Below are positions 52,290-60,492 of a stretch of DNA of 64,000 bases, piece after piece. Origin of the DNA: CAYUET01 sp964443875 (GTDB taxonomy: Bacteria > Auribacterota > JAFGBW01); the NCBI GenBank assembly GCA_964443875.1, contig CAYUET010000001.1:1-64000 (forward strand), in the 5' to 3' direction. Made by a program: the position numbers and the translations under genes. Positions within the stretch are counted from its first letter, which is position 1. Each line of letters opens with the position of its first letter. Below the pieces are notes generated by a model that ran no database searches, was not told where the DNA came from, and saw only the letters and a program-made list of their open reading frames with translations.

Positions 52290-54281
52290 ATGAATAAATT
52301 TGTTTTAAAATCACCGTATACCCTTCAGGGTGACCAGCCACAGGCTGTGGAAAAACTAGTGGAAGGCATTCGGAACAGGCAAAGGCAGCAGGTGCTTCTT
52401 GGAATTACGGGTTCAGGCAAGACCTTTACCATGGCGAATGTGATTGTTCACGAGCAAAAGCCCACTCTGATCATTTCTCCCAATAAAACTCTGGCAGGCC
52501 AGCTGTATAATGAATTTAAAGAACTTTTTCCTGAAAATGCCGTAGAATTTTTTGTCAGTTATTACGATTATTACCAGCCGGAGGCCTATGTTCCTTCTTC
52601 AGATACTTATATTGAAAAAGATGCTTCCATTAATGAAAGAATAGACCGCATGCGGCATTCTGCAACCACGTCCCTGTTAACACGGAAAGACGTTATTGTC
52701 ATTGCCAGTGTTTCCTGTATATACGGTATTGGTTCTCCAAAAACATATCTGGAATTAGCCATGAAAATTTCAAGAGGACAAAAAATTTCAAGAGATAATC
52801 TGTTGCGTAATCTCATCAGTATTCAGTTTACACGGAATGATCTTGATTTTGTTCGTGGAAGCTTCAGGGTCAGGGGAAGTAATGTTGAAATTTATCCGGC
52901 TTCTTCAGATGAAAAGATCATACGGATTACATTCAATGACGATCAAATAGAGAAGATCATCTTAAAAGATTTTTTGTTGCCGGATATTTTACAGGAATTG
53001 GATGAGACGCTTATTTTTCCAGCCAGTCATTATGTCAGCAAAAAAGAGGAAATCGAAAGGGTTATTCAGCAGGTTAAATCTGATCTGGCAGATCAGGTGA
53101 GTTATTTCAAGGCTCAGAATAAACTTCTGGAAGCGGAGCGGATAGAGCAGAGGACCCGATATGATATGGAAATGCTCAAGGAAACCGGGTACTGCAATGG
53201 GATAGAAAATTATTCCCGGTATCTGGACGGAAGAAATCCGGGAGAACCTCCATCCGTGTTGATGGATTTTTTAGGAAAGGATTTTCTTCTATTCATAGAT
53301 GAAAGCCATATCACTGTTCCTCAAATCGGAGGAATGCATGCCGGAGATTTTTCAAGGAAAAAAACTCTTGTGGAATTTGGTTTTAGACTGCCTGCTGCCA
53401 TAGACAACAGACCCTTGAATTTTAAAGAATTTGAATCAAAGATATCCTATGTTATTTATGTTTCCGCAACTCCCGGGGATTACGAGATGAGTAAAGCGCA
53501 AAATTTTTTTGTTGAGCAGATTATAAGGCCTACAGGTCTTCTGGATCCGATTACAGAGGTTCGGCCTACCCAGAATCAGGTGGACGATTTATTAGGCGAA
53601 ATCCGGAAGCGTATTTCATGCGGTGACAAAGTATTAGTAACGACCTTGACTAAAAAAATGGCCGAAAAACTGACGGATTATTATTGTGAGAGGGGAATAA
53701 AAGCAAAATATCTTCATTCGGATATTGTAACCATTGAGAGATTGAAAATTATTTCTGAATTAAGAAACGGACTTTTTGATGTTTTAATCGGAATTAATCT
53801 TTTACGGGAGGGACTTGATATTCCGGAGGTTTCTTTAGTGGGGATTCTTGAAGCTGATCAGGAAGGCTTTTTAAGATCCAAACGCTCTTTAATCCAGACT
53901 TTTGGAAGAGCTTCCCGGAATATCAATGGTAAAGTCATCTTATATGGAGATAAGAAAACAACAGCCATGAAAGAGGCCATTGAAGAAACTGAAAAACGAA
54001 GAATACGTCAGGAAAAATATAATCAAGAGCATGGAATCACCCCTAAAACGATTGTAAAATCAAGAAATAATTTAATTTTATCCATTTATGATAAGGATTA
54101 TTTATCGGTTCCAAAAGAACTTGAAGAGAGAAAATTTTTTAAATCATTGCCCGGAGTTCAAAAAGAAATCGCCAGACTTAAGAAAAAAATGTTGTTATCT
54201 GCTCAGAAGTATCATTTTGAAGATGCTGCGAAATTTCGGGATCAGATTAAAGAATTGGAAAATATGATGGATGATTATTAA
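52290..54281 (+). CDS. uvrB: Excinuclease ABC subunit B
   Basis: The 663-residue nucleotide-excision helicase has Walker A GITGSGKTFTMAN, the beta-hairpin motif YYDYYQPEAYVPSSDTYIEKD, DESH-box LLFIDESHITVPQ, QTFGRASRN and a C-terminal UVR motif (AQKYHFEDAAKFRDQIKELE). It works with UvrA and UvrC, which are not here. The gene diverges from the Rnf-type operon over 110 bases; no LexA-like box is evident upstream. Confidence 0.97.
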   Translation: MNKFVLKSPYTLQGDQPQAVEKLVEGIRNRQRQQVLLGITGSGKTFTMANVIVHEQKPTLIISPNKTLAGQLYNEFKELFPENAVEFFVSYYDYYQPEAYVPSSDTYIEKDASINERIDRMRHSATTSLLTRKDVIVIASVSCIYGIGSPKTYLELAMKISRGQKISRDNLLRNLISIQFTRNDLDFVRGSFRVRGSNVEIYPASSDEKIIRITFNDDQIEKIILKDFLLPDILQELDETLIFPASHYVSKKEEIERVIQQVKSDLADQVSYFKAQNKLLEAERIEQRTRYDMEMLKETGYCNGIENYSRYLDGRNPGEPPSVLMDFLGKDFLLFIDESHITVPQIGGMHAGDFSRKKTLVEFGFRLPAAIDNRPLNFKEFESKISYVIYVSATPGDYEMSKAQNFFVEQIIRPTGLLDPITEVRPTQNQVDDLLGEIRKRISCGDKVLVTTLTKKMAEKLTDYYCERGIKAKYLHSDIVTIERLKIISELRNGLFDVLIGINLLREGLDIPEVSLVGILEADQEGFLRSKRSLIQTFGRASRNINGKVILYGDKKTTAMKEAIEETEKRRIRQEKYNQEHGITPKTIVKSRNNLILSIYDKDYLSVPKELEERKFFKSLPGVQKEIARLKKKMLLSAQKYHFEDAAKFRDQIKELENMMDDY

Positions 54282-54560
54282 TGAGTTAAGACAGTTAAAT
54301 ATTTTGGTTTTGCTTTGGTGATTTTATTTTTGTTCATTTCGAAATATCACTCCATTTTTTATCATTTTTTTGACTGGGATGAAGCCCAGATAATGAGTAT
54401 GTCCTAAGCAATAACTCATGAATTCAGCCCGTATAAATGATGTTTTGACTGAAAATGAAAGAAAAAATTTTTCCGAAAAATATAAACAGGTCAGGCAAAT
54501 AGGACTAACAAAAATTTATTCACGGATATAAGTTTTTTAAAACAATAAAACAGATCAGGA

Positions 54561-55217
54561 TCAGGAATCAAACTGGAAGAAAAAATCCGCAGGTTTGTGA
54601 ATTAAAAGATTTGCCCCATGTTCGGCAAGTTCACGGGCTTTTCTGAAGCCCCAAAGCACACCGACGGCAAACATTCCTGCAGATTTAGCTGTTTTCATAT
54701 CAATGCAGGTGTCTCCGAAATAAACACATTCGGAGGGAGAAATATTTAAAGTTTTAGCAATATAGAGGGTGGATTCAGGATCGGGTTTTTTGGGGAATTG
54801 GGGGGATTCTCCTATTACTATCTTAAAAGGAAATTCAGAAAGATAGTGTTTAACAGTCTTTTGTGTTAATTCGTCCGGTTTGTTTGTTACAATGGCTAAT
54901 GTAAAGCCTTTACTTCTCAAGCCTGAAAGAAGCTCTGGAATACCTTTATAGAGTTTTGTTTTTATATTGTAATGTTGTTGATATTCTTTGAATGCCTCGG
55001 TAACATAGGAGTTAATCCTTTCCGGATGACGGTTTTCAGCAGGAATGGCTCTGGCGACCAGCTCCGTAAGACCGTCTCCAATCAGATATTTATATGCTTC
55101 ATAGGAATGCCTTGGAAACTGATGAAGAGATAACATAGTATTTACAGAGTCAGCAATATCTTCCAGAGTATTTAAAAGGGTGCCATCCAGATCAAAAACA
55201 GCGGCTTTAAAACGCAT
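54561..55217 (-). CDS. HAD phosphatase, phosphoglycolate phosphatase type
   Basis: The 218-residue HAD enzyme has motif I FDLDGTLLNT, motif II IVTNKP, motif III Lys in FPKKPDP and motif IV YFGDTCIDMKTAKSAG, with the alpha-helical cap of the Gph/PGMB class. GVLWGFRKARELAEHGA matches the usual C-terminal Gph element. The role is probably phosphoglycolate removal, but related substrates are possible. The 279 bases between it and uvrB hold only a CTGGG/CCCAG hairpin near 54374-54389. Confidence 0.82.
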   Translation of the reverse strand: MRFKAAVFDLDGTLLNTLEDIADSVNTMLSLHQFPRHSYEAYKYLIGDGLTELVARAIPAENRHPERINSYVTEAFKEYQQHYNIKTKLYKGIPELLSGLRSKGFTLAIVTNKPDELTQKTVKHYLSEFPFKIVIGESPQFPKKPDPESTLYIAKTLNISPSECVYFGDTCIDMKTAKSAGMFAVGVLWGFRKARELAEHGANLLIHKPADFFFQFDS

Positions 55218-55253
55218 GAATTTTCCTGTTTTGTTGATACCTACCTATAGAAA

Positions 55254-55326
55254 TGGAGCAGATGGGAGTCGAACCCACGACCTCCACGTTGCGAACGTGA
55301 TGCTCTCCCAACTGAGCTACTGCCCC
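55254..55326 (-). tRNA. tRNA-Ala (CGC anticodon)
   Basis: A complete 73-base cloverleaf reads on the minus strand. GGGGCAG pairs with CTGCTCC as acceptor stem, including the G3-U70 wobble that is the alanine identity element. GCTC/GAGC is the D stem, the anticodon loop is TTCGCAA with CGC, and the T arm is GTGGG-TTCGACT-CCCAT. The discriminator is A, and CCA is not encoded. Confidence 0.95.
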
Positions 55327-55342
55327 ATAAAAAACACATAGT

Positions 55343-55371
55343 AACCTATTTGACATTAAGAATTATGTCAA
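55343..55371 (-). promoter_or_regulatory. Candidate promoter for tRNA-Ala
   Basis: Minus strand TTGACA (55371-55366) is followed by a 17-base spacer and TAGGTT. The -35 lies in an inverted repeat (TTGACAT/ATGTCAA, 55350-55371). The -10 is weak. Confidence 0.35.
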
Positions 55372-55373
55372 TC

Positions 55374-55390
55374 AAAACCTGTGAGGTTTT
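55374..55390 (-). terminator. Hairpin at the end of dnaG
   Basis: AAAACCT and AGGTTTT form a 7-base stem with a 3-base loop overlapping the dnaG stop codon. A long T-tail is missing, so termination is uncertain. Confidence 0.4.
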
Positions 55391-57194
55391 ATTGAAGATT
55401 TTTAATTTTTTCGGAGAGTATTGTATTTTCATGCATCAGTGGAAGATAGTTTTCATTATTGCGATATTTTTCCTTAATTAGATTTTCTAACATTTCGCGT
55501 TTGTTTTTATAGTAATCCAGTTCAAGCCTTTTCAACAGGTCTTCAACAGCCTGGTGAATGTTTTCTGAATGAACATTGTTTTCTTTAAGCCATTGAAAAA
55601 GGGGAAGATATTCGGGTTTGGTTTTAAAAAATTCATTCAGTTGATCCGAATTATACATTTTTTCGCAAAAAAGGTTAAAAATATGCTCGGCAATTACTGA
55701 GGCTTCCTTGTGCAGAATCCATTCTAATTCAAGTTTGTTAAAGATGGTTTCATGCGTATCCGGAAAGAACAGCAGGCATTTAAGAAGTTCTCTTTCACCT
55801 GCAGTCAGAGTTTTGATCAGATTTTGTGAGGGTAATTTTTCTTCGTATGTTTTAGATGCCGGATCAGGGGAAGGGGCCCAGTTTTTTTTATGAAATGATT
55901 TTATTTTATCAAACTGGCTTTTGATGGCAAAAGGATCAACATGCAGTTGGTTGGCAGTTTCCTGGATCAGGGAGTCTAAAAGTACTGAATTTTTTACATG
56001 ATTTAAATCTTCAATCATCTGATTTGCTATGGATACCTTGATTTCAGGAGTGAGCTCCTGTGCACCTAAAAGATGTTTTACTTTAAATTCATAAAGGGGT
56101 TTAGAAAAAGTGATGAATTTCTGGAATTCTTCCCTGGGGTGGGTAAGAAGAAAGGAGGCAGGATCTTCTTTTTCAGGCAGCAGGATCATTTTTGCATTCA
56201 TTTCATTTGAAAGGGAAATGGGTAATACCCGGAGAGCGGCCTTTATTCCTGCAGAATCGCCGTCAAAAATCAGATTCATATTTTTGGTATAGCGGCAGAT
56301 CCATTTTGCATGCTCTTCTGTGAATGCTGTGCCCTGAACGCCAAGAGTTTCCGTGAATCCGTGCTGATGAAGTGCACATACGTCAAGATGCCCTTCACAA
56401 AGGATTGCAATATTGCGTTTGGCGATATTTTCTCTTGCCTGAAACATTCCATAGAGAAGCTGGTTTTTTTTAAAAATAGGAGTTTCAGGAGAATTCATAT
56501 ATTTGGCAGGATCTTTTTGTGAAGAAGCAGACTCAAGAATCCGGCCGCTGAAACCGGTTATCCGTCCATGAGGATCAAAAATAGGGAATATGATCCGGTT
56601 TCTGAAACGGTCATAAAGTCTTCCGCTTTTGGGTGAACGGAGACAAAGTCCGCTTTCTGTAATAAAATCATCGCTGTAACCGTTTTGATGCAGAAAGTCA
56701 TAAAGAAAGGTCCATCCTTCCAGAGCGAGTCCCAGCTTAAATTTGAGCTGGGTTTCTTCATTGATCCCTCTTTTTTCAAGATATTGAAGAGCTGTTTTAC
56801 TTTTTGTTTTATTCAGAAGATTTTCATGAAACCAGTCACCGGCAATGGAATGGAGTTTAAAAAGCTCATTTTTTTTTTGTGCAAAGGGATCGAATTCTGT
56901 GTCAGAAATGATTTGCACTCCAGCTATTTGGGCTAGTTTTCTTAAGGCCTCCAGAAAACTTAAATTGTCCTGTTTCATGACAAAAGAAATGGCATCCCCT
57001 GATGCTCCGCATCCAAAACAATGGAAAGTCTGCTTAAGGGTGTTGATGGTAAAGGAGGGTGTTTTTTCAAGATGAAAAGGGCATAATCCCTTATAATTTT
57101 TTCCTGCCTGTTTCAGATGAACAGAGCCTGAAATAATATCAACAATATCAATTCTTGAAAGAATTTCATGAATAGTGATTTCATCAATTGCCAT
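55389..57194 (-). CDS. dnaG: DNA primase
   Basis: The 601-residue replication primase has an N-terminal CHC2 zinc finger (CPFHLEKTPSFTINTLKQTF, then CFGCG), the RNA polymerase domain with RNRIIFPIFDPHGRITGFSGR, and a TOPRIM with ILCEGHLDVCALH and LIFDGDSAGIKAA. All acidic metal-binding residues are intact. The C-terminal helicase-binding region is present but divergent. rpsU and rpoD, frequent neighbours, are not adjacent. Confidence 0.96.
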   Translation of the reverse strand: MAIDEITIHEILSRIDIVDIISGSVHLKQAGKNYKGLCPFHLEKTPSFTINTLKQTFHCFGCGASGDAISFVMKQDNLSFLEALRKLAQIAGVQIISDTEFDPFAQKKNELFKLHSIAGDWFHENLLNKTKSKTALQYLEKRGINEETQLKFKLGLALEGWTFLYDFLHQNGYSDDFITESGLCLRSPKSGRLYDRFRNRIIFPIFDPHGRITGFSGRILESASSQKDPAKYMNSPETPIFKKNQLLYGMFQARENIAKRNIAILCEGHLDVCALHQHGFTETLGVQGTAFTEEHAKWICRYTKNMNLIFDGDSAGIKAALRVLPISLSNEMNAKMILLPEKEDPASFLLTHPREEFQKFITFSKPLYEFKVKHLLGAQELTPEIKVSIANQMIEDLNHVKNSVLLDSLIQETANQLHVDPFAIKSQFDKIKSFHKKNWAPSPDPASKTYEEKLPSQNLIKTLTAGERELLKCLLFFPDTHETIFNKLELEWILHKEASVIAEHIFNLFCEKMYNSDQLNEFFKTKPEYLPLFQWLKENNVHSENIHQAVEDLLKRLELDYYKNKREMLENLIKEKYRNNENYLPLMHENTILSEKIKNLQ

Positions 57195-57369
57195 TGAGTT
57201 CTCCTTTGAAAAGGAACAATACTTGATCCTTTTTAATGAAGCAAGATAACAAATAAAGAAATCTGGAGGTGAGCAATATAAAAAATTTAATTTTTTTTGG
57301 CCAAATGTTGAATTTTAGAAAAAATTGTTTTTTTGAGTTTGATATTATGATAAGTAATGAAAAAAAATT

Positions 57370-58212
57370 ATGAAAAGATCGATTGCAGTAAATCAGTTTT
57401 TTATTCTGACGTTTGATGAGATTATTCAGCTTTTCAGACGAAAAAGAGCTCTTTTAAGCTTTTTGATTTATATTGGTTTTATTATCCTGAGTCTGATTCT
57501 TATTTCTTATTGTCATCAGTGGGTGTTGAAAATGATCCCTTTCCTTCCTATCCCCTATGAGGAAAAGCATGTTCTTTTTAATGCTTTAAAATCCATTGAA
57601 ATACCCTACTCCATGATTCAGGATTTTCCTTTGTTAAGTTATTCCTGGCCCAGTCTGTTTTATTTTTTCTGCTCGGTTCTTTTTTTCCCTTTTCTTATTC
57701 CTTTGATTTCCTGTGATATGATCAGTCAGGATCTTTCGACAGGAACTCAGCGTTTTATTCTGTTTCGGGTTTCCCGTTGGGTATATTTCTGGTCTAAAAC
57801 ATCAGCTCATTTCCTGGTTTATATTTTTTTCCTGTTTCTTCTGATTGTTTTTTTGACTGTCTATTCCCTTGTCTCTTTAGAAAACGCACAGCTTTTTTCC
57901 ATTTTAAATGACAGTTTTTTGTTAAGTCTCAGGCTTTTACCTGTTATGCTGGTTTTTTTGGCCTTAACGCAGGCTATTTCGAGTTTTATTCAAAGTCCTA
58001 TGAAAGGACTTTTATTGAATTACCTTATTCTTGTTTTTATGCTGATCCTTCTGACCTTTATCCCTCAAATCAGTCTTTTTTATTATCCTCTCTGGCATGG
58101 GCTTTTTTCTTTTGATCCGTCTTTGATTTTATCCAGTATTATGGGGTTTATCCTCTGGAGTTTTTTTCTTTTTGGAGGAAGTTTTTTTATTTTTTTAAGG
58201 AAAAATCTATGA
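57370..58212 (+). CDS. ABC-2 type transporter permease
   Basis: The 280-residue protein has about six membrane helices and an ABC-2 permease layout: a cytosolic N-terminal amphipathic segment with FRRKRALLSF, a large loop after helix 1, then DMISQDLSTGTQRFILFRVS. The latter motif resembles the EKExGT coupling segment of exporters of the NosY/GldF type. It pairs with the ATPase at 58351, and substrate is unknown. Its stop overlaps the next small gene as ATGA. This is the first gene of a seven-gene run. Confidence 0.85.
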   Translation: MKRSIAVNQFFILTFDEIIQLFRRKRALLSFLIYIGFIILSLILISYCHQWVLKMIPFLPIPYEEKHVLFNALKSIEIPYSMIQDFPLLSYSWPSLFYFFCSVLFFPFLIPLISCDMISQDLSTGTQRFILFRVSRWVYFWSKTSAHFLVYIFFLFLLIVFLTVYSLVSLENAQLFSILNDSFLLSLRLLPVMLVFLALTQAISSFIQSPMKGLLLNYLILVFMLILLTFIPQISLFYYPLWHGLFSFDPSLILSSIMGFILWSFFLFGGSFFIFLRKNL

Positions 58213-58358
58213 GAGATCCCTCTCCTGTTTTTTTAGATCCAATGAAGGGCTTTGTCAGTCTTCGGATGTTTTTAAAAATTATTTTATTATTATCTTCTGA
58301 AATTTTCAATTCAGGCAGGGATTTGTTTCCCCTGACCGCGGGGAACCGAGATGAGTGA
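58209..58358 (+). CDS. 49-residue protein between permease and ATPase genes
   Basis: This small frame reads MRDPSPVFLDPMKGFVSLRM, then FLKIILLLSSEIFNSGRDLF and TAGNRDE. AAGGA lies 7 bases before its ATG, a strong ribosome site. It overlaps the permease stop by four bases and the ATPase start by eight. One amphipathic or short membrane helix (about 14-30) is visible. The precise coupling to both neighbours supports a real gene, possibly an accessory subunit. Alternatively, it is a relay frame that couples translation of the two transporter genes. Confidence 0.6.
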   Translation: MRDPSPVFLDPMKGFVSLRMFLKIILLLSSEIFNSGRDLFPLTAGNRDE

Positions 58359-59295
58359 TTCAATTCTTGAAATTGAAAATTTAAGCTTTTCCTATGGCAG
58401 AACCCGTGCTTTGAATCAGTTATCATTTGCGATTCCCCGTCATAAGATATGCGCCTTTGTTGGTTCCAATGGCGCCGGAAAAACAACGACTTTTTCTGCA
58501 ATTGCCGGTTTTATAAAGCCTCATACCGGCTCTATCCGGATAGATCAGCAAGAGCTTGAGAAATATAAAAAAAGGGGGCGATTTATAGGCTTGCTTCCTC
58601 AGGAGGTTCATTTTTTTCAGGACAGAACCATTTTTTCTCAGCTTTTTCTTATGGCTCAATTAAGCGGAATGAGTTCTTCTGAATCAAAAAATAAGTTGAA
58701 TTCTCTTTTTGAGCTGACGGATTTAACTTCCAAAAGGAATGTTTATCCTCAGGAATTATCACGGGGAATGAAAGTCAGACTGGGAATTGCCCAGGCTCTT
58801 TTGGGGAATCCGCCGCTTATTCTTCTGGATGAACCCACTGCCGGTCTGGATCCCAGGCACCGGAATGAATTTTTTAATCTGATTAGAACAATTGCTCCTT
58901 CTACAACCTTCGTCATTAGTTCCCATCAGCTTCATGAATTAGAGGATATTTGTCAGCATGTGGTAATGATTGAAAACGGAAGCCTTGTTTTTTCTGAATC
59001 CATGGAAACTCTGCTTGGACGTTCGCAGACCTCCCATTTTTTTCTGAATTCTCTGATAGACGATTTAGTCCCTATTCAAAAGGAGTTACCCGGATTTTGT
59101 TTTGAGATAAATCCTGAAAAAAAAGCATTAAAGGCAACCCTTAAACAGGGGCAGAAATATTCCTTAATTGAAATGAATGAGATGATTCTTACTTGGCTTT
59201 TGAAACATAAAATTGGTATCATAGAAATAAGACAAAAATCATCGTTAAATGATATTTATATGAAAGCACTCAATAATAAGGCGGACAATGGCTAA
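58351..59295 (+). CDS. ABC transporter ATPase
   Basis: The 314-residue ATPase has Walker A GSNGAGKTT, a Q-loop (LLPQEV), signature LSRGMKVRLGIAQAL (usual LSGGM, second Gly changed to Arg), Walker B LILLDEPTAGLD and H-loop SSHQLHEL. The extra C-terminal 90 residues match the exporter-type ATPases. It energises the permease at 57370. Its end overlaps the DUF3391-like gene by 8 bases. A GGGGA precedes its ATG. Confidence 0.92.
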   Translation: MSDSILEIENLSFSYGRTRALNQLSFAIPRHKICAFVGSNGAGKTTTFSAIAGFIKPHTGSIRIDQQELEKYKKRGRFIGLLPQEVHFFQDRTIFSQLFLMAQLSGMSSSESKNKLNSLFELTDLTSKRNVYPQELSRGMKVRLGIAQALLGNPPLILLDEPTAGLDPRHRNEFFNLIRTIAPSTTFVISSHQLHELEDICQHVVMIENGSLVFSESMETLLGRSQTSHFFLNSLIDDLVPIQKELPGFCFEINPEKKALKATLKQGQKYSLIEMNEMILTWLLKHKIGIIEIRQKSSLNDIYMKALNNKADNG

Positions 59296-59629
59296 AGTAA
59301 ATGTGAACGATCTTCAGCCCGGAATGGTGCTTAATACACCTGTAATTACCCCTATGGGAGCTATTCTTCTCAATCAGGGGGTTATGATTAATGACAAGCA
59401 TATCAGCATTTTTAAAAAATGGGGGATATGGGAAATTGACATTCAGGGTCTTTCCGATCAGGAAGCGGATGCTGAAAATGAGAAAAAGTTAACACCTGAG
59501 GAAATGGACAGGATTCATCAGGATCTTTCTCTGCATTTCATTACCGGGACGGAGCATCCAGTTATGAATGAAATTTTTAGAATCATTAAAAAAATAAAAA
59601 TTCAGGAAGTTTTGAAAGATCGAAAATGA
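59288..59629 (+). CDS. Stand-alone DUF3391-like domain protein
   Basis: The 113-residue protein resembles the small domain usually found at the N-terminus of HD-GYP proteins: VNVNDLQPGMVLNTPVITPM, GAILLNQGVMINDKHISIFK, KWGIWEIDI. Here it is not attached to an HD-GYP domain; the neighbouring HDOD protein may replace it. A charged helical tail follows. It overlaps both neighbours (8 and 4 bases). Function is unknown, probably a signalling accessory. Confidence 0.7.
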   Translation: MAKVNVNDLQPGMVLNTPVITPMGAILLNQGVMINDKHISIFKKWGIWEIDIQGLSDQEADAENEKKLTPEEMDRIHQDLSLHFITGTEHPVMNEIFRIIKKIKIQEVLKDRK

Positions 59630-60492
59630 CAAACGAAGCGATTAAAAATATTGTAAAAAAAATTGAATCTTTACCTACGCTGCCCACGACTTATTCGCGC
59701 ATTAATGAACTGATGAGTCGCCCTACAACCTGTGCCATGGATATTGCAGATGTCATCACCCGTGATCAGGTGCTTACCGCCCGATTATTGAAACTTGTTA
59801 ATTCCGCTTTTTACGGATTTTCAGGAAAAATAAAAACAGTTTCCGGTGCTGTTGTGGTTTTGGGTTTTAAAGCCATCAAAAGTCTTGTTTTAAGTTCATC
59901 TGTTCTGGATCTTTTTAAGGAAAAAGAAGCAAATCCTTTGCTTGAACCTGTTTCTTTCTGGAAACATTCCCTGGCGGTTGCTGCCTGTTCAAAACTTATT
60001 GCCAAATATCTGGATTATGATGATCCCGAAGAATTTTTTGTTGCAGGGCTCCTGCATGATATCGGTAAAATTGTTCTTAATCAGTTTTTTAAAAATGAAT
60101 ATTACGAAGTTCTTGTCTATTGCCGTAAAGAGAAAATAATCCTGGCAGACGCGGAGATGCAGAAATTTCAGGCCTGTCATTCAGACGCCGGGCTTTTATT
60201 ATGCGAAAAGTGGAGACTTCCTGAGTGTATACGTGAAGCAGTCGCTTATCACCATACTCCTCAGTCTTTTCAGAATTATCCTCTGTTCCCTTCTGTTGTG
60301 CACCTGGCCGACATTCTTGTTAAAGCTATGGAATTGGGATTTTCCGGGGACCCTTTTGTTAATATGATTTCAAATCATGCCTGGACAACTCTCAATATTC
60401 CGTTATCCCAGCTTGAACCTATAATGCAGAAATTAAAAATTGAAACGATGGATATTTTCAATGTTTTAAATCCATCCAGGGGGGGGGTATGA
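59626..60492 (+). CDS. HDOD signalling protein
   Basis: The 288-residue protein is essentially one HDOD domain: LPTLPTTYSRINELM, RLLKLVNSAFYGFSGKI, VVVLGFKAIKSLVLSS, GLLHDIGKIVLNQF and AYHHTPQSF. It is similar over its length to the HDOD protein at 14734-15954 but lacks that protein's C-terminal domain. It is coupled by 4-base overlaps to the DUF3391-like gene before and the kinase gene after. HDOD proteins typically act as interaction platforms in motility or stress signalling; no enzyme activity can be asserted. Confidence 0.88.
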   Translation: MTNEAIKNIVKKIESLPTLPTTYSRINELMSRPTTCAMDIADVITRDQVLTARLLKLVNSAFYGFSGKIKTVSGAVVVLGFKAIKSLVLSSSVLDLFKEKEANPLLEPVSFWKHSLAVAACSKLIAKYLDYDDPEEFFVAGLLHDIGKIVLNQFFKNEYYEVLVYCRKEKIILADAEMQKFQACHSDAGLLLCEKWRLPECIREAVAYHHTPQSFQNYPLFPSVVHLADILVKAMELGFSGDPFVNMISNHAWTTLNIPLSQLEPIMQKLKIETMDIFNVLNPSRGGV

